From the NCBI GenBank assembly GCA_031430375.1, contig JANPBJ010000040.1:1-16233 (forward strand): a stretch of 16,233 nt of DNA, in the 5' to 3' direction. The DNA comes from JAENVU01 sp031430375 (lineage in GTDB: Bacteria; Actinomycetota; Acidimicrobiia; IMCC26256; JAENVU01). The position numbers and the translations under genes were made by a program. This document shows positions 6,742 to 13,469 of the stretch, piece by piece. Every line of letters starts with the position of its first letter. Position 1 is the stretch's first letter. Below the pieces are notes generated by a model. The model was given only the letters and a program-made list of their open reading frames with translations. It did not search any database and was not told the DNA's origin.

Positions 6742-7646
6742 GGTAGTTCCTGGGTCAGCCGGCCAGCCGACCGGCGCACCCGGCGGCCGCCTGCCAGTTC
6801 CGTACCCACGGCATCGCCGCGCGAAACGGCCAGTACGCGCTCCACCTCATCGGCCGACGGCGGCGGCATACCGAGCCAACGCCGAATCGCGCGACGTGCC
6901 ACCGGCAGCGGCGCCGCGAGCAAGTCGCGCGCCCGAACTTCGCCGGCGCCAGGATTACCAGCACCTCCGATCGTCGCGGCGCGCAATACGTCGTCGCCGA
7001 GTTGGTCGAGAAGATCCGACTCTGCGCGCAGCACCTCGGCTTGGCGCACGAGAATGGGCACGAGATCGCGCTCCACGCCGCGGCTCAGCATCGGCAACGC
7101 CTCATGACGGATCCACGCGCGGCGCCAACGCACGTCGGCGTTCGTGGGGTCGTCCACAACCTGCAAGCCGCGGCCGAGCGCGACTGCGCGCACGTCGGCC
7201 CGACGAAGATGCAACAACGGACGAGCAAGATCGCCGCGACGCGCCGCCATCCCCGCAAGGCCCGCGCTCCCCGAGCCGCGCAGAAAGTTGAGCAGGACGG
7301 TCTCGGCCTGATCATCGGCAGTGTGGGCAACGAGAATCACGGTCGCGTGCAGTGCGCGACGCGCGGCGTGCAGTGCGGCGTACCGAGCGTCTCGGGCCCG
7401 GGCTTCGAGGTTCCCGCCATTGGCAACCACGACCGCAACCGACTGCCACCTCACCCCGAGCGCGTCGGCCCCCGCTGCCACCACGTGGGCGTCCGCGGCG
7501 CTATCGGGCCTCAGGCCATGGTCAATGTGGACCGCGACGGGCTCGAGGCCGGCTTCGGCGGCGAGCACAAGAAGGGCAATCGAGTCTGCGCCTCCCGAGC
7601 AAGCAACCACCACGGGCGCCGCCAGCCCCGAAAAGTCAGGCGTCAC
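6738..7646 (-). CDS. tilS: tRNA(Ile)-lysidine synthetase TilS
   Basis: TilS attaches lysine to C34 of the CAU-anticodon tRNA-Ile with ATP, changing its decoding from AUG to AUA. The N-type ATP pyrophosphatase P-loop SGGADS is at residues 17-22. AVHIDHGLR (around 38-46) and LVAHTADDQAETVLLNFLRG (around 104-123) are family signatures. At 302 residues it is a short form: the substrate-binding middle domain is present but the extra C-terminal domain of E. coli TilS is reduced or absent, as in many actinobacteria. The GTG at 7646 overlaps the metalloprotease TGA by four bases, and its own TGA overlaps hpt. Confidence 0.94.
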   Translation of the reverse strand: MTPDFSGLAAPVVVACSGGADSIALLVLAAEAGLEPVAVHIDHGLRPDSAADAHVVAAGADALGVRWQSVAVVVANGGNLEARARDARYAALHAARRALHATVILVAHTADDQAETVLLNFLRGSGSAGLAGMAARRGDLARPLLHLRRADVRAVALGRGLQVVDDPTNADVRWRRAWIRHEALPMLSRGVERDLVPILVRQAEVLRAESDLLDQLGDDVLRAATIGGAGNPGAGEVRARDLLAAPLPVARRAIRRWLGMPPPSADEVERVLAVSRGDAVGTELAGGRRVRRSAGRLTQELP

Positions 7647-8731
7647 CGGGTGACGGTGGTGCCAACCCGAGCCAACCAGTCGGTCGGCACGGCGAGTTCC
7701 GCGAGCGTGGGCAGGAGCTCAGGACCGCGCCATGCGGCATCGAGCGCACGGAACCCCGCCTCCTCGGTGACTGCCTCCACAAACGCTTCGCCCACCTCGT
7801 ACTGGCGCATCTTCATCTCGAGGCCCATCAGCCGGTGCAGCAGCGCGGTTGCGCCCCGGGCATTGCGCCGCGTCGACAGCACCTCGGCCATCCGCTCCTG
7901 ACCATCGATCATCGAAGCGCCCAGTTGGTTCATCACCGCGTTTCCGTGACCTTCGAGCAGCGACATCAAGGCCTGCATCCGGTCCATCGCGGCCTGCTGA
8001 TCGTGAGACGCGAACAGCCCCACCAACCCACGCTCATCCATCGGGCTTCGGCCGTGACGAATCGCATCGGCCGCGCGCCCGACCGCCGCGAAGACCATCC
8101 CGGGATCCGGTTCGAACCCGCCGACGAGTTCGTGTACCTGGTCGAGGAAGTACTGACGCAACCATGGGACACCGGTGAACTGAGCACGGTGCGTGACCTC
8201 ATGGAGCGCGATCCACAAACGGAAATCCCGGGGGCGAAACGCATAACGCTTTTCGAGTCCGAGCACGTTGGCGCCTACGTAATAGACGCGGTCATCGGTG
8301 AAGCCACCGTCGTCATCGGGGACCAGCAGGTCGTACTGACCCAGCACCCGCTGCGCGACGTATCCAAGCAGCACGCCGAGTTCAGTGCCCGCCACGCGCC
8401 GACCGACCGAAGCCAAGGGACTCCGCTCCATCTTGGGACCCACCCGATCGCTGAGCGGTCGAAGCAAGGTACGCATCGAGCGAACGTTGGCCTGCACCCA
8501 GCCGTCACGGTCCACGACCGCGGCGACCGCACGCCCCGGCGAAATCAGACCGGTGTACTCCGCCACAGCCTGCTCCGCCTGGGCTGTGGCAGCATTGAAG
8601 TCCAGGTGCAGTGACGACGAAAGGTAGGAATCTGCGAAAGCATCCCGGCCGGCAACCCGCTTCGCAATTCGCTCGGCGAGGCGCCAATCGACCGGCTCGG
8701 GTCCGTGACCGTCACCTGCCGCTGCCACCAT
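7643..8731 (-). CDS. Zincin-type metalloprotease-like protein (Rv3626c family)
   Basis: The frame is open further upstream to 8875, but that part overlaps the small gene at 8737-8940. The ATG at 8731 lies 5 bases after that gene's stop and gives 362 residues beginning near the family's usual VDW segment. HEVTHRAQF (177-185) provides the HExxH zinc-binding and catalytic signature. The rest is mostly helical with a conserved EGHGNAVMN segment further on that may supply another ligand. This is the actinobacterial family typified by M. tuberculosis Rv3626c, immediately upstream of tilS-hpt there too. It is sometimes named a coenzyme-F420-biosynthesis-associated protein from genome co-occurrence, not from a demonstrated activity. 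Substrate and location are unknown to me; I see no signal peptide with this start. Confidence 0.85.
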   Translation of the reverse strand: MVAAAGDGHGPEPVDWRLAERIAKRVAGRDAFADSYLSSSLHLDFNAATAQAEQAVAEYTGLISPGRAVAAVVDRDGWVQANVRSMRTLLRPLSDRVGPKMERSPLASVGRRVAGTELGVLLGYVAQRVLGQYDLLVPDDDGGFTDDRVYYVGANVLGLEKRYAFRPRDFRLWIALHEVTHRAQFTGVPWLRQYFLDQVHELVGGFEPDPGMVFAAVGRAADAIRHGRSPMDERGLVGLFASHDQQAAMDRMQALMSLLEGHGNAVMNQLGASMIDGQERMAEVLSTRRNARGATALLHRLMGLEMKMRQYEVGEAFVEAVTEEAGFRALDAAWRGPELLPTLAELAVPTDWLARVGTTVTR

Positions 8732-8736
8732 CGCGA

Positions 8737-8940
8737 TCAGCGACCGCGGTGCTTCAGCCGATACACCTTGCGGTAGTACTTGAGGGGGAGCGACACGCAC
8801 ACCAGGAGCAAGACGCTGAAAGCGATCGCCGGTGCGATCCAGTAATGCCACGGCAGCGCCGCGTCCCCGCCGCAACCGGCGAGCACCAAGAGCACTGCGA
8901 CGAGCGTCGCGCTGCGGATCGACGAGGTCAACTTGGTCAC
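8737..8940 (-). CDS. Small putative lipoprotein with a second membrane segment
   Basis: This gene encodes 67 residues from a GTG at 8940. That start is supported by AGGAG seven bases upstream (8948-8952); longer frames up to 9090 run through intergenic DNA into the anti-sigma gene. Residues 10-23 form a hydrophobic signal ending in a lipobox LAGC (Cys23), suggesting lipid attachment at the cell surface. A second hydrophobic stretch (about 34-52) is followed by the basic tail KYYRKVYRLKHRGR, expected on the cytoplasmic side. An alternative reading is a two-helix membrane protein. I do not recognise the family. It lies five bases upstream of the metalloprotease gene and is the first gene of the long minus-strand run, so it may anchor or partner the protease (inference). 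Confidence 0.7.
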   Translation of the reverse strand: MTKLTSSIRSATLVAVLLVLAGCGGDAALPWHYWIAPAIAFSVLLLVCVSLPLKYYRKVYRLKHRGR

Positions 8941-8974
8941 GCGTGCACTCCTGACGGTTTCGTGGGCCCGGCCC

Positions 8975-9005
8975 ATCGTAGAGGCCTCCGGACCGGGCGC
9001 TACAA
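8975..9005 (-). promoter_or_regulatory. Candidate promoter of the long minus-strand operon
   Basis: In the 76-base gap between the anti-sigma stop and the small lipoprotein gene, the minus strand has TTGTAG (9005-9000) and TACGAT (8980-8975) separated by 19 bases. This is a loose sigma-70-like pair, 34 bases before the GTG start. The spacing is long, so the call is weak. The gap also holds complementary GCCCGG/CCGGGC segments that could pair. Confidence 0.25.
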
Positions 9006-9016
9006 CTCCGGCCTGC

Positions 9017-9238
9017 CTACTCCAGGCCGAGGGCTTGGCCGATCCGATGGCGCAATGCCGCCGGTGCTTCTTCGGAACAGGACACCGCAATCACCCGGCG
9101 GATCTCGATCTCGAAATCGAACCCCTCCGCACACGGCGGACAGTCGTCGAGGTGGCGTTTGATGGCGCGCCGCTTCCAGACCGTCATCTCTCCGTCCAGG
9201 TAGTGGTACACCCGGTGTATCGCTCCGTCGCAGTCCAT
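9017..9238 (-). CDS. Mycothiol-system-type anti-sigma factor (RsrA-like)
   Basis: I start at the ATG at 9238, giving 73 residues beginning MDCDGAIHRVYHYLDGEMT, the typical start of the family; the frame extends to 9316 only by overlapping the sigma gene. Cys3, His29, Cys33 and Cys36 (HLDDCPPC) form the zinc-binding anti-sigma motif, and Cys54 matches the later cysteine of RsrA relatives. In Streptomyces RsrA and mycobacterial RshA, oxidation of these cysteines (disulfide stress) ejects zinc and releases the sigma factor. The gene starts 17 bases after the stop of the ECF sigma gene, so the pair is very likely co-transcribed. I see no thioredoxin gene beside it. Confidence 0.9.
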   Translation of the reverse strand: MDCDGAIHRVYHYLDGEMTVWKRRAIKRHLDDCPPCAEGFDFEIEIRRVIAVSCSEEAPAALRHRIGQALGLE

Positions 9239-9255
9239 CGTCTCGATACCGGTTC

Positions 9256-9840
9256 CTATTTCTCGGCGGGCGATGACCCGATTGGGACCAGCCCTCGTTC
9301 GATCGCAAGATCCCACAACCGTCGCTGCAACTGCTTTCTTCCCCGATGCAGCCGACTCATCACCGTACCGATCGGAACGTCCATGATGTCGGCAATCTCC
9401 TTGTACGAGAATCCTTCGACATCAGCGAGCAGGACCGCCATCCGAAACTGCTCTGGGAGTTCCTCAATGGCCTGGGTGATGGTGGTGTCCGGGATCGAAT
9501 CCAACACCTCGGCCTCCGGACCACGATTGGCATCGACGGCCTCGAGACCACCGATGCGACGGTACAGGTAGAAGTCCTCCACATCGTCCAAGGTCTCCTG
9601 CTGCGGCCGACGTTTCTTCGCCCGGTAGATGTTGATGAAGGTATTGGTGAGGATGCGGTAGAGCCACGCCTTGAGGTTCGTGCCCTCTTGGAATCCACCA
9701 AAGCCGCGGTACGCACGGAGATAGGTCTCTTGGACGAGATCCTCGGCATCGCTCGGATTGCGCGTCATACGCAACGCGGCCGCGTATAAGCCCGACATGA
9801 AGGGCATCGCGAGATCGGCAAACTCTGCCTGGTCGGCCAC
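9256..9840 (-). CDS. ECF RNA polymerase sigma factor, SigR/SigH type
   Basis: The 194-residue protein has sigma region 2 near residues 10-75, with DAEDLVQETYLRAYRGF (31-47) and the signature EGTNLKAWLYRILTNTFIN (52-70) typical of the SigR/SigH (ECF12-like) group. Region 4 spans about 120-180, with FSYKEIADIMDVPIGTVMSRLHRGR (144-168) forming the helix-turn-helix that reads the -35 element. The start is GTG at 9840. The RsrA-like gene follows 17 bases downstream, so this sigma factor should be held inactive until thiol oxidation. I looked for a SigR-type promoter (GGAAT with a GTT -10) upstream for autoregulation and found no good match. Confidence 0.93.
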   Translation of the reverse strand: MADQAEFADLAMPFMSGLYAAALRMTRNPSDAEDLVQETYLRAYRGFGGFQEGTNLKAWLYRILTNTFINIYRAKKRRPQQETLDDVEDFYLYRRIGGLEAVDANRGPEAEVLDSIPDTTITQAIEELPEQFRMAVLLADVEGFSYKEIADIMDVPIGTVMSRLHRGRKQLQRRLWDLAIERGLVPIGSSPAEK

Positions 9841-9907
9841 GTGCCGACACTACCCACAACGAGTCCCGCTATCTGGTGCCATACGCCGACGGTGACGGGT
9901 TCGTGAC

Positions 9908-9938
9908 CGGCGTCAGGTCGGCGTCAGGTCGGCCTGAC
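9908..9938. repeat. 11-base tandem repeat and small hairpin at the end of the PQQ-type gene
   Basis: CGGCGTCAGGT is repeated exactly at 9908-9918 and 9919-9929. GTCAGG (9923-9928) can pair with CCTGAC (9933-9938) across a TCGG loop. The TGA stop of the dehydrogenase-like gene (9924-9926, minus strand) lies in this hairpin. There is no U-tract, so it is not a standard intrinsic terminator. It sits between that gene and the downstream sigma gene. Confidence 0.75.
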
Positions 9939-11747
9939 CCTCAGAATCACGTCGCCACCCGGCCGGTTGTCGGTGGTCACGTACAGATTGCCGTCCGGCC
10001 CTTGTACCGGCGTGCGCAGACGAACTCCGGTCGCGAGACGCGTGACCGACGCGCGCACCGAGCCGTCGGCCCGCATCAAGAAGATCCGCAGGTGTGACCC
10101 CCGGAGCACACCGACCGCGAGCGCACCGCGCCACGACCGCCACCGGGCACCGCTGAGAAACGCTGCCCCCGACGGCGCGATGGTGGGATTGCCCGACGAC
10201 CACACCGCCGAAATCGCGGTCGGGAATTTTGCGAGATCGGTCATCGGCACCGCCTCGTTGTATCCAGGAATCGGATCCCACCCGAAGTTGCCCGGTACCA
10301 ACCGGTTGGCTTCGTCATCGATGCCGGGGCCGTGTTCGACCGAGATGCCATGCCAACCCGGACGGGCGGGTGAGAATGCCAGCCCCTGCACATTGCGATG
10401 GCCGTAGCTAAAGATCCGCGGATCAGCGAACAGGGCATAGAACGGATTGTCAGGTGCCCCAACACCATTGGTGTCGATACGCACGACCTTGCCACCCAGT
10501 GAGTGCAGATCTTGTGGGACAGTGCCAACCGCGGCGTCGCCGGTACCGACCCACAGATAGCCATCGGGGCCGAAGCGCGGTCGACACCCTGAATGGCGAC
10601 CGAGCTGACCCACGGGATTGATCGGTACGCCGGTCATGAGATCTCGACGTCCGGTCAGCCCGGTCCAGGTGGCATTCACCGCGAAGCGTGCGAGGCGCAC
10701 ATCGTCTCCGCGGCCGACCGCGCGCGACGCGAAACACACGTACACGCGCCGGTTCACCGCGAAGTTGGGGTCAAGCGCAAGACCCATCGCGCCCGCCTCG
10801 GACGCCACGAGCAGGTCCGACGGTCGGAGCAATCGCCGGTTTCCGGTCCCATCCGCGCGCACCGCGAAGATCCCGTAGGGCCGTTGGGTGTAGATGATCC
10901 ACCCGTCGGGACTGAAGGCGAGGTCCCACGGATTGGTAAGGCCACTCAGAAATGTGGAGACGTTGAGCTGGGGAACGCCATTGCCCAGCGCGAACCCGTG
11001 CAGCCCGCCGAAACCGTCGAGCACGAGTCCGCCGGATCGGTCCGGCAACAGCGCGATCCCCCGCGCGATATCCCAACCCGGCCACGACGGCACACGGCCG
11101 ATCGGGACAACACTCGGGACCCCGAGATGATGCAGCGCGCCCACACCGTCGAGCACAAACCCGCCGCTGCCATCCGAGAGGACGGCGATATCCGCGGCGT
11201 TTGGAACCGACAAGGGAGTCGACAGGGTGAGTCGCGGCGGCGCCGGCGCGCCACCCAGACCAACGCGCACAACACCACCAGCGCGGTCCACCACATACGC
11301 ACCAGTTCCGTTCGGGCTCAGCGCGATCCCACGCGTGGTGTCTTGGCCCGGGTGGTAGGGCAACGCCACGGTGGCGGCGGGTGCACCACCGAATGGGTGA
11401 AGACCACCGAACGCGTCAATGACGTATCCACTCGACGCATTGCGCAGCGCAAGTCCGCGCGCAACATCCCAACCCCGCCAGTACGGAGCGTTCGACGGCA
11501 CCCGTGGTGGCGCGTGCCCACCGATTCCGAAGCCGTGCAGGCCGCCGAAACCATCGAGGACGAACCCGACCGTGGCATCAGGCGCGATCGCAACGGCACG
11601 CGCAATGTCCCAGCCCGGCCAATACGGGCTGCCGGTCGGGGAGGGGGGAACCACCGCCGTGGGCGACACAGCCGACCCGGCGGCCACACCCACAATCGAG
11701 TGCAACGTCAGACCGAGGGTGAGGACGACGACACCAATTCGACGCAT
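9924..11747 (-). CDS. Secreted beta-propeller protein: five 'WD..GGLH' repeats plus PQQ-type sugar dehydrogenase domain
   Basis: The ATG at 11747 gives 607 residues with an N-terminal signal peptide (MRR, hydrophobic 5-23, likely cut near AAG at 22-24); earlier ATGs lie in the repeat-rich intergenic DNA. Residues about 40-265 contain five degenerate blade-like repeats of roughly 42-50 residues with the pattern WPGWDIARGIAL...GGLVLDGFGGLHGFG; repeat 4 is the most diverged. Residues about 265-600 match glucose/sorbosone dehydrogenases of the soluble PQQ type: MGLALDPNFAVNRRVYVCFA (321-340), GRHSGCRPRFGPDGYLWVGTGD (383-404), LGGKVVRID (417-425), FSYGHRNVQG (446-455) and EHGPGIDDEANRLVPGNFGWD (471-491). 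His385 is the likely catalytic histidine. Variation in the last motif, where GGDEIN is usual, leaves PQQ binding uncertain. It may oxidise a sugar outside the cell or be a non-enzymatic propeller. Confidence 0.85.
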   Translation of the reverse strand: MRRIGVVVLTLGLTLHSIVGVAAGSAVSPTAVVPPSPTGSPYWPGWDIARAVAIAPDATVGFVLDGFGGLHGFGIGGHAPPRVPSNAPYWRGWDVARGLALRNASSGYVIDAFGGLHPFGGAPAATVALPYHPGQDTTRGIALSPNGTGAYVVDRAGGVVRVGLGGAPAPPRLTLSTPLSVPNAADIAVLSDGSGGFVLDGVGALHHLGVPSVVPIGRVPSWPGWDIARGIALLPDRSGGLVLDGFGGLHGFALGNGVPQLNVSTFLSGLTNPWDLAFSPDGWIIYTQRPYGIFAVRADGTGNRRLLRPSDLLVASEAGAMGLALDPNFAVNRRVYVCFASRAVGRGDDVRLARFAVNATWTGLTGRRDLMTGVPINPVGQLGRHSGCRPRFGPDGYLWVGTGDAAVGTVPQDLHSLGGKVVRIDTNGVGAPDNPFYALFADPRIFSYGHRNVQGLAFSPARPGWHGISVEHGPGIDDEANRLVPGNFGWDPIPGYNEAVPMTDLAKFPTAISAVWSSGNPTIAPSGAAFLSGARWRSWRGALAVGVLRGSHLRIFLMRADGSVRASVTRLATGVRLRTPVQGPDGNLYVTTDNRPGGDVILRVRPT

Positions 11748-11755
11748 CCCCCATG

Positions 11756-11815
11756 TTGGCGCAGAAGTCATGCGCGCCCAGCCCACCCAACCCGACTTTG
11801 GCGCAGAAGTCATGC
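11756..11815. repeat. 18-base direct repeat
   Basis: TTGGCGCAGAAGTCATGC occurs at 11756-11773 and again at 11798-11815, identical over 18 bases with starts 42 bases apart. Read on the minus strand, each copy contains an ATG, giving the residues MTSAP twice in a frame that enters the propeller gene. The proximal copy ends 8 bases before that gene's chosen ATG. Confidence 0.9.
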
Positions 11816-11846
11816 CTCTGGGCATGCAAACTGCGCCAAAGTCGGG
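11791..11846. repeat. Perfect 16-base inverted repeat with nested stem
   Basis: CCCGACTTTGGCGCAG (11791-11806) is exactly complementary to CTGCGCCAAAGTCGGG (11831-11846) across 24 bases. Inside these, CATGCC (11811-11816) pairs with GGCATG (11821-11826) around a TCTG loop, so the element can form a two-stem hairpin. The left arm overlaps the second copy of the 18-base direct repeat. No U-tract follows on either strand. It could be a REP-like dispersed repeat, an operator, or an RNA structure in the 5' leader of the propeller gene. Confidence 0.85.
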
Positions 11847-11880
11847 CCAGAGACGGGCCAGAGTCGGGCCAGAGACGGCC
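11841..11880. repeat. 11-base tandem array, about 3.6 copies
   Basis: The unit GWCGGGCCAGA (W = T or A) occurs at 11841-11851 (T), 11852-11862 (A) and 11863-11873 (T), then in part at 11874-11880 (A). The T/A alternation gives a 22-base higher-order period. The array ends 62 bases before the acetyltransferase ATG and abuts the inverted repeat. An 11-base period places each copy on about the same face of the helix. Confidence 0.85.
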
Positions 11881-11942
11881 GAACGCTCGCTTCATCGAAA
11901 CCGTCGGCCTGTCGCGTACCGCGCGCGCGAGAGACTGGGGAA

Positions 11943-12482
11943 ATGGTGCGGGGCATTCGGTTAACTGATGGCGTTGTCGAACTCCGTCCGCCACGCGCCG
12001 CAGATGCGAGCGAGCTGCACGCCGCGGTACGCGAGTCGCTCCCGGAACTTCGGCCATGGATGGCCTGGGCGCACCCCGAGTACAGCGAGGTCGATGCAAC
12101 GGAATGGGTCCGACGGGCCGCACGTGCGTTCAGCGAGGGTCAGGAGTTCCATTTCGTGGTCCGAGAAGTCGAGTCGGATTCCGTGCTCGGGGTCGTGGGC
12201 ATGAACGGGATCGATCGCCTGAACCGATGGGCCAACCTCGGGTACTGGGTGCGTTCCCCGCGAACCGGGTGTGGATTCGCGACTCGTTCCACCCGGCTGG
12301 TGAGCGGATTCGGACTCGGCGAGCTCAGACTGGGCCGGGTCGAAATCCTGGCCGCGGTCGGAAACACGCCGAGTCAAGCCGTGGCCGAGCGGGCCGGCGC
12401 GATCCGGGAGGGCGTCCTGCGGCGCCGGTTGCGCGTGGGTGATCACATCCAGGATGCGGTGGTCTTCTCCATCGTTGGGTAA
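11943..12482 (+). CDS. GNAT-family acetyltransferase, RimJ/RimL-like
   Basis: The 179-residue protein belongs to the GNAT superfamily, using acetyl-CoA to acetylate an amine. It begins with an RLTDGVVELRPPRAADASEL segment typical of the RimJ/RimL subgroup. The N-terminal PWMAWAHPEYS stretch (38-48), the NLGYWVRSPRTGCGFAT acetyl-CoA-binding region (98-114, pyrophosphate loop R/Q-x-x-G-x-G/A), and the N..SQAVAERAG and REGVLRR segments (141-161) follow in the expected order. ATG 11943 is chosen because homology-like sequence begins right after it; the ribosome-binding site is poor (GGGGA very close), and GTG at 11946 is an alternative. The substrate may be a ribosomal protein, another N-terminus, or a small molecule; it cannot be told from sequence. 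It is transcribed away from the propeller gene. Confidence 0.85.
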   Translation: MVRGIRLTDGVVELRPPRAADASELHAAVRESLPELRPWMAWAHPEYSEVDATEWVRRAARAFSEGQEFHFVVREVESDSVLGVVGMNGIDRLNRWANLGYWVRSPRTGCGFATRSTRLVSGFGLGELRLGRVEILAAVGNTPSQAVAERAGAIREGVLRRRLRVGDHIQDAVVFSIVG

Positions 12483-12629
12483 CGCGTCACGCGGCTCCAT
12501 GATCCAGTTCGGTCCCGATGACGAAGTACAAGGCTCGACCCGCAACCCTTCGGCCAGTCGACCGGTCAAGCTCCAGGTTGACCCGGGATAAGCACCGTCA
12601 TCAGCAGGTGGCGCATCTAGCGTCGGGGG

Positions 12630-13382
12630 ATGTCCACCACCAAGTCCGCCAAGGGTCCAGGGCTGCTGATCTCCATCGCAGTTCTCGTGCTTGGCATCAT
12701 CGTTGCCGTTGCCGGAATCATCGGATTCGCCACCCGCTTCGTCGATTTCCTCGACAGCCCTGCGTACACAGTCCCGGGGACCGCCCAGATCAAACTCGAG
12801 AAGGGCACCTACCTCGTCTACGACCTCGCTCCGGTCGGCCTCGACCCGAGCGAACTGACGGTCACCGACCCCGACGGCCGCGACATTCGCGTCAAGAGCA
12901 CCAGCCCCAACGAGACCATCACGAACAACAGCGGCGGCAACTACCGGAGCACCGTTGAGTTTGAAGTTCCCCGACCGGGTCGTTACACGTTGCGATTCGA
13001 CACTGCGCAACGCACCCGGGTGATCGTCCAGCACCCACTCGAAGACATCTTCCTCGACAACGTCGGATGGCTCCTTGCGATCGTGGCCGGCGGACTGCTT
13101 GGGGTGGCGGGGATCATTCTGCTCATCGTCGGCATCGTGCGTCGGAGCAAGGACAAACGAACCCGGGCGATGCTCCCCACGGGCGGAGTTGGCGCAGCCG
13201 TCATGACGCCGGCTGTTCCCGGTCCGGCCGTCCCCGGTCCGGCGGTTGTGGCTCCCGTTGTGCCTGCACCGGCTGCGGCACCCACAAGCCTCCCGGCGGC
13301 CGCGTGGTTCCCGGATCCCCACGGCCAACATCGTCTCCGGTACTGGGATGGCCAAGCCTGGACCGACCACACGTCCGACTGA
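12630..13382 (+). CDS. Two-TM membrane protein with C-terminal DUF2510 domain
   Basis: The 250-residue protein has a first membrane helix at about residues 11-34. An extracytoplasmic domain of about 110 residues follows (35-145), rich in beta-strand-like sequence with an EVPRPGRYTLRFD segment that resembles a small beta-sandwich. A second helix is at about 146-170, followed by a basic RRSKDKRTR stop-transfer. A proline/alanine/valine-rich linker (193-222) leads to a C-terminal DUF2510 motif, AAWFPDPHGQHRLRYWDGQAW (224-244). DUF2510 is a short actinobacterial domain on membrane proteins, of unknown function. The ATG at 12630 follows a GGGGG run. The 147 bases after the acetyltransferase hold no gene; TTGACC at 12578-12583 has no good -10 partner. 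Confidence 0.82.
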   Translation: MSTTKSAKGPGLLISIAVLVLGIIVAVAGIIGFATRFVDFLDSPAYTVPGTAQIKLEKGTYLVYDLAPVGLDPSELTVTDPDGRDIRVKSTSPNETITNNSGGNYRSTVEFEVPRPGRYTLRFDTAQRTRVIVQHPLEDIFLDNVGWLLAIVAGGLLGVAGIILLIVGIVRRSKDKRTRAMLPTGGVGAAVMTPAVPGPAVPGPAVVAPVVPAPAAAPTSLPAAAWFPDPHGQHRLRYWDGQAWTDHTSD

Positions 13383-13469
13383 GCGGTCGGACTGAGGGTC
13401 GAACTCCGGCGGTCGAACTCAAGCGGCCGGAACCGTCCGCCGTCGGGAACCCGCCGGCTGACCGATCTG

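Larger units (their letters stand above)
11748..11942. promoter_or_regulatory. Divergent intergenic region, repeat-rich
   Basis: These 195 bases separate the minus-strand propeller gene and the plus-strand acetyltransferase gene, so both promoters should lie here. About half is occupied by repeats, listed separately: an 18-base direct repeat, a 16-base inverted repeat and an 11-base tandem array. I could not pick out a convincing -35/-10 pair. The stretch 11881-11942 has no repeat and no gene I can support. Confidence 0.5.

Noticed and set aside
8732..8875. Longer start for the metalloprotease-like protein
   Set aside because: The extension overlaps the small lipoprotein gene, which has a strong RBS, and is arginine-rich without family character.
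11748..11825. Longer N-terminus for the propeller protein from the ATG at 11825 or 11771
   Set aside because: The extra residues come from the 18-base direct repeat and would put 8-26 residues before an otherwise standard signal peptide starting MRRIG.
10593..11942. Upstream extension of the acetyltransferase frame on the plus strand
   Set aside because: It runs antisense to the propeller gene and has biased, low-complexity composition; the acetyltransferase similarity starts only at 11943.
12578..12606. TTGACC as a -35 element for the DUF2510 gene
   Set aside because: At 16-18 bases downstream there is no sequence resembling a -10 hexamer.
11961..13370. Minus-strand frame of 469 codons opposite the acetyltransferase and DUF2510 genes
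   Set aside because: It spans two convincing plus-strand genes and their spacer; the composition is typical of a shadow frame.
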